The position numbers and the translations under genes were made by a program. From Candidatus Peribacteria bacterium (GTDB lineage Bacteria; Patescibacteriota; Gracilibacteria; UBA1369; UBA12463), in the NCBI GenBank assembly GCA_943355055.1, contig CALREA010000011.1, forward strand, positions 1 through 35,343: a stretch of 35,343 bases of DNA, written 5' to 3'. How positions within the stretch are numbered: position 1 is the stretch's first letter; every line of letters begins with the position of its first letter. The notes beneath the pieces were generated by a model that was given only the letters and a program-made list of their open reading frames with translations, was not told where the DNA came from and made no database searches. Shown here piece by piece: positions 33,155 through 35,343 of the stretch.

Positions 33155-35121
33155 ACCATCATTTTTTTAAGCTCCTCAATCTGATCCCTCAGCTCAGCCG
33201 CTTTCTCAAACTCGAGATTTTCGCTAGCCAACTCCATCTGCGACTCGAGCATGTGGACTACTTGACCCACCTCGCTCTTCGGAATCTTCTTCGCATCGAA
33301 CTTCTTCACATCTTCTTTCTTGCGGCCCATAGCGATATCTTTGATCGCCTTAATAATCGTTTGAGGAGTAATGCCATGCTCCTTGTTGTATGCCACCTGA
33401 ATCGCGCGTCGTCGCTCCGTCTCTCCAATAGCCATCGTCATCGCAGCGGTCATACGATCAGCGTAGAGAACCACCGTTCCGTTGATATTACGGGCCGCAC
33501 GTCCGATCGTCTGAATCAGCGCGGGACCCGAACGCAGGAATCCTTCTTTATCCGCATCCAGGATCGCTATAAACGACACCTCCGGCAGATCCAAACCTTC
33601 TCGAAGTAAGTTAATACCTACGATCACGTCCAGCACACCCAGACGCAACTCACGCAGGATCTCAATACGCTCCATGGTATCGATATCCGAATGTAAGTAC
33701 TTCACTTTCACGCCGGCATCCACGAGAAACTCGGTCAGATCCTCAGAAGATCGCTTGGTCAACGTGGTAATCAACGTACGCTCGCCCATCTTGATGCGCT
33801 CCTGAATCATATTCAAAATATCATCAATCTGATGCTTAGTTGGTCGCACCTCAACCACCGGATCAATAAGCCCCGTAGGACGGATAACCAGATCCACAAT
33901 TTTATCAGGATCCATCGCAACCGCACCCATTTCATACTTCGCCGGTGTAGCCGAAACATACACCGCTTGATTAATATGCTTCTCAAACTCTTCAAATTTC
34001 AACGGCCTGTTATCATGCGCCGATGGCAGACGGAAACCATAATCGATAAGCGTCTGTTTACGAGAATAATTTCCATTAAACATACCTCCAATCTGCGGAA
34101 TCGTAATATGCGACTCATCTACAATGAGCAAGAAGTCGTCCGGGAAGTAATCCAACAATGTCGCTGATTGTTGTCCCGGTTCTCGATCCGCCAAATACCT
34201 CGTATAGTTCTCAATACCGCTACAGTAACCCGTTTCTTGCAACAGTTCCAAATCATACTCCGTACGAGTTTTCAACCGCTCCGCCTCCACAATTTTTCCC
34301 ATTTTCAGAAACTCACTATGGCGAATTTCCATATCCGTACGAATTTTTTCCACGGCATTTTTAATCTTCTCCGGAGTCGTCACATCATGTTTCGCCGGGA
34401 ATATTGTTACCGACTTCAAATCGGTAATTACCTCACCCGTAATGAAATCCACCTCACAAATTTTCTCTATCTCATCCCCAAAAAACTCAACACGATACAC
34501 CGTATCCTTGTGCGGCGGAAAGATCTCCACGCTATCACCGAGCACATGGAACATACCCTGCTTGAACTCCATGTCCGAACGGCGGTACTGGATATCCGTG
34601 AGATGCCTGAGCAATTTATCTCTCTTCCTCTCTTCTCCTACCTTCAATTCAATAGCTAACTGTGAGTACGACGACACATCACCCAAACCATAAATACACG
34701 AGACAGAAGCCACGATTAACGTATCTTTTCTCGTCAATAAGTTTACCGTCGCTGCATGTCGGAACTTTTCAATCTCTTCATTGATCGAAGCATCTTTTTC
34801 AATATACGTATCCGACGCCGGCATATACGCCTCCGGCTGATAATAATCGTAATACGAGACAAAGTAGCTCACCGCATTATCCGGAAAGAGTTCCTTGAAC
34901 TCCGTGCATAGTTGCGCGGTCAACGTCTTGTTGTGAGCCAGAATCAGCGTAGGCTTCTGCAGTTGCTGAATCATATTCGCCATCACAAACGTCTTGCCCG
35001 TCCCCGTAGCACCCAGCAGCACCTGATCGCGCATGCCGGTTTTGGCGTTACGCACGAGCTTCTCGATCGCCTTCGGCTGATCCCCTTTCGGCTGATATGG
35101 TGAAACAAGTTTAAATTGCAT
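33151..35121 (-). CDS. uvrB: Excinuclease ABC subunit B
   Basis: UvrB loads onto damage found by UvrA and recruits UvrC for incision in nucleotide excision repair. Taking MQFKLVSPY (35121) as start gives 656 aa, the usual length. It has Walker A GATGTGKT, the damage-probing beta-hairpin region (YYDYYQPEAYMPASDTYIEK), helicase motifs with LLREGLDLPEV and QTIGRAARN, and a C-terminal UVR motif (FEKAAELRDQIEELKK). The track's extra 14 residues (MACLGHLKWCRIGC) lie over the promoter and are rejected. Confidence 0.96.
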   Translation of the reverse strand: MQFKLVSPYQPKGDQPKAIEKLVRNAKTGMRDQVLLGATGTGKTFVMANMIQQLQKPTLILAHNKTLTAQLCTEFKELFPDNAVSYFVSYYDYYQPEAYMPASDTYIEKDASINEEIEKFRHAATVNLLTRKDTLIVASVSCIYGLGDVSSYSQLAIELKVGEERKRDKLLRHLTDIQYRRSDMEFKQGMFHVLGDSVEIFPPHKDTVYRVEFFGDEIEKICEVDFITGEVITDLKSVTIFPAKHDVTTPEKIKNAVEKIRTDMEIRHSEFLKMGKIVEAERLKTRTEYDLELLQETGYCSGIENYTRYLADREPGQQSATLLDYFPDDFLLIVDESHITIPQIGGMFNGNYSRKQTLIDYGFRLPSAHDNRPLKFEEFEKHINQAVYVSATPAKYEMGAVAMDPDKIVDLVIRPTGLIDPVVEVRPTKHQIDDILNMIQERIKMGERTLITTLTKRSSEDLTEFLVDAGVKVKYLHSDIDTMERIEILRELRLGVLDVIVGINLLREGLDLPEVSFIAILDADKEGFLRSGPALIQTIGRAARNINGTVVLYADRMTAAMTMAIGETERRRAIQVAYNKEHGITPQTIIKAIKDIAMGRKKEDVKKFDAKKIPKSEVGQVVHMLESQMELASENLEFEKAAELRDQIEELKKMMV

Positions 35122-35128
35122 GCAACCT

Positions 35129-35158
35129 ATCCTACACCATTTCAGGTGGCCAAGACAA
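35129..35158 (-). promoter_or_regulatory. uvrB promoter, leaderless spacing
   Basis: On the minus strand TTGTCT (35158-35153), an 18-bp spacer and TAGGAT (35134-35129) are followed by 7 nt and the ATG at 35121. This decides the uvrB start and leaves no leader. No SOS box was recognised. Confidence 0.5.
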
Positions 35159-35203
35159 GCCAAATATTCACATCAGGTGTATTTTTTAAGCTTCAAAAGA
35201 TAT

Positions 35204-35343
35204 TTAATCCACCGATTTCACATCCATCCTATCGTGCAAATAATGAAAAAAATGCAACATTGACAAGGTAAGTGAAGAATCCTGAGAAAGTCCCGGCGCA
35301 TAATAAGCAGAAAAATCATCATGGGTCATTTCAATATCCATAT
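35204..35343 (-). CDS. 3' end of a gene cut by the right edge
   Basis: A minus-strand frame enters from the edge and ends at TAA (35206-35204). It encodes about 45 residues (MTHDDFSAYYAPGLSQDSS...LHFFHYLHDRMDVKSVD). An ATG lies at the very edge, so it could also be a small complete gene. No family was recognised. Confidence 0.4.
   Translation of the reverse strand, partial: MDIEMTHDDFSAYYAPGLSQDSSLTLSMLHFFHYLHDRMDVKSVD

Overview
The window reads as a gene-dense, AT-rich bacterial chromosome segment, most likely from a Candidate Phyla Radiation (Patescibacteria) organism such as a member of the Peregrinibacteria. This assignment is inferred from gene content and style and was not tested by a search. 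TGA acts as a stop (uvrB, the 276-aa HNH-type protein and the 381-aa protein all end on it), which argues against the UGA=Gly code of Gracilibacteria/Absconditabacteria. No rRNA, tRNA, CRISPR array or insertion sequence was seen.

Layout. 1-3317 (minus): an edge-truncated hypothetical and a membrane-anchored HExxH metallopeptidase with a helical-repeat tail. 3396-7626 (plus): a Ca2+-type P-ATPase, a DUF167 protein, the 16S rRNA dimethyltransferase RsmA and a small helical protein, closely spaced like an operon. 7728-10413 (plus): an NHL beta-propeller lipoprotein ending in a PEF-CTERM-like sorting signal, followed at once by an exosortase/archaeosortase with its C/R/H triad. 10367-14149 (minus): pyrF, pyrE, pyrK, pyrD. 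14209-14785 (plus): a Phd/YefM-RelE type toxin-antitoxin pair with an operator-like promoter. 14826-16193 (plus): a decayed gene copy and its intact 350-aa paralogue. 16199-19978 (minus): pyrC, ahcY and a PfkB kinase, the last two forming a likely S-adenosylhomocysteine/adenosine salvage pair. 19987-20186: a decayed second pyrB fused to the 3' end of a 381-aa hypothetical. 21412-25334: a two-domain GDPD protein, intact pyrB (minus) and divergent carA (plus). 25321-28983: a hypothetical (minus) and a DnaQ-DinG fusion whose helicase motifs have decayed. 29011-32366 (plus): an 11-bp phased TGTCA array, an HNH-family N-terminal domain without its HNH, a YerC/TrpR-like regulator, then a SLOG-family protein coupled to a radical SAM protein. 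32428-35121 (minus): uvrB, a coupled hypothetical and a possible tiny membrane protein. 35204-35343: the 3' end of another gene.

Working together. carA, pyrB, pyrC, pyrD, pyrK, pyrE and pyrF supply de novo UMP synthesis except for carB, which is not in the window. The exosortase and the NHL protein look like a dedicated enzyme-substrate pair for surface anchoring. The SLOG-radical SAM pair is the least explained two-gene unit.

A recurring feature is promoter placement. At eight genes a -10-like hexamer ends 6-8 nt before the ATG, and three of these also have a -35 match at normal spacing. This suggests leaderless mRNAs are common here. Two gene relics (an N-terminally truncated paralogue near 14.9 kb and pyrB near 20.1 kb) show recent duplication and decay.
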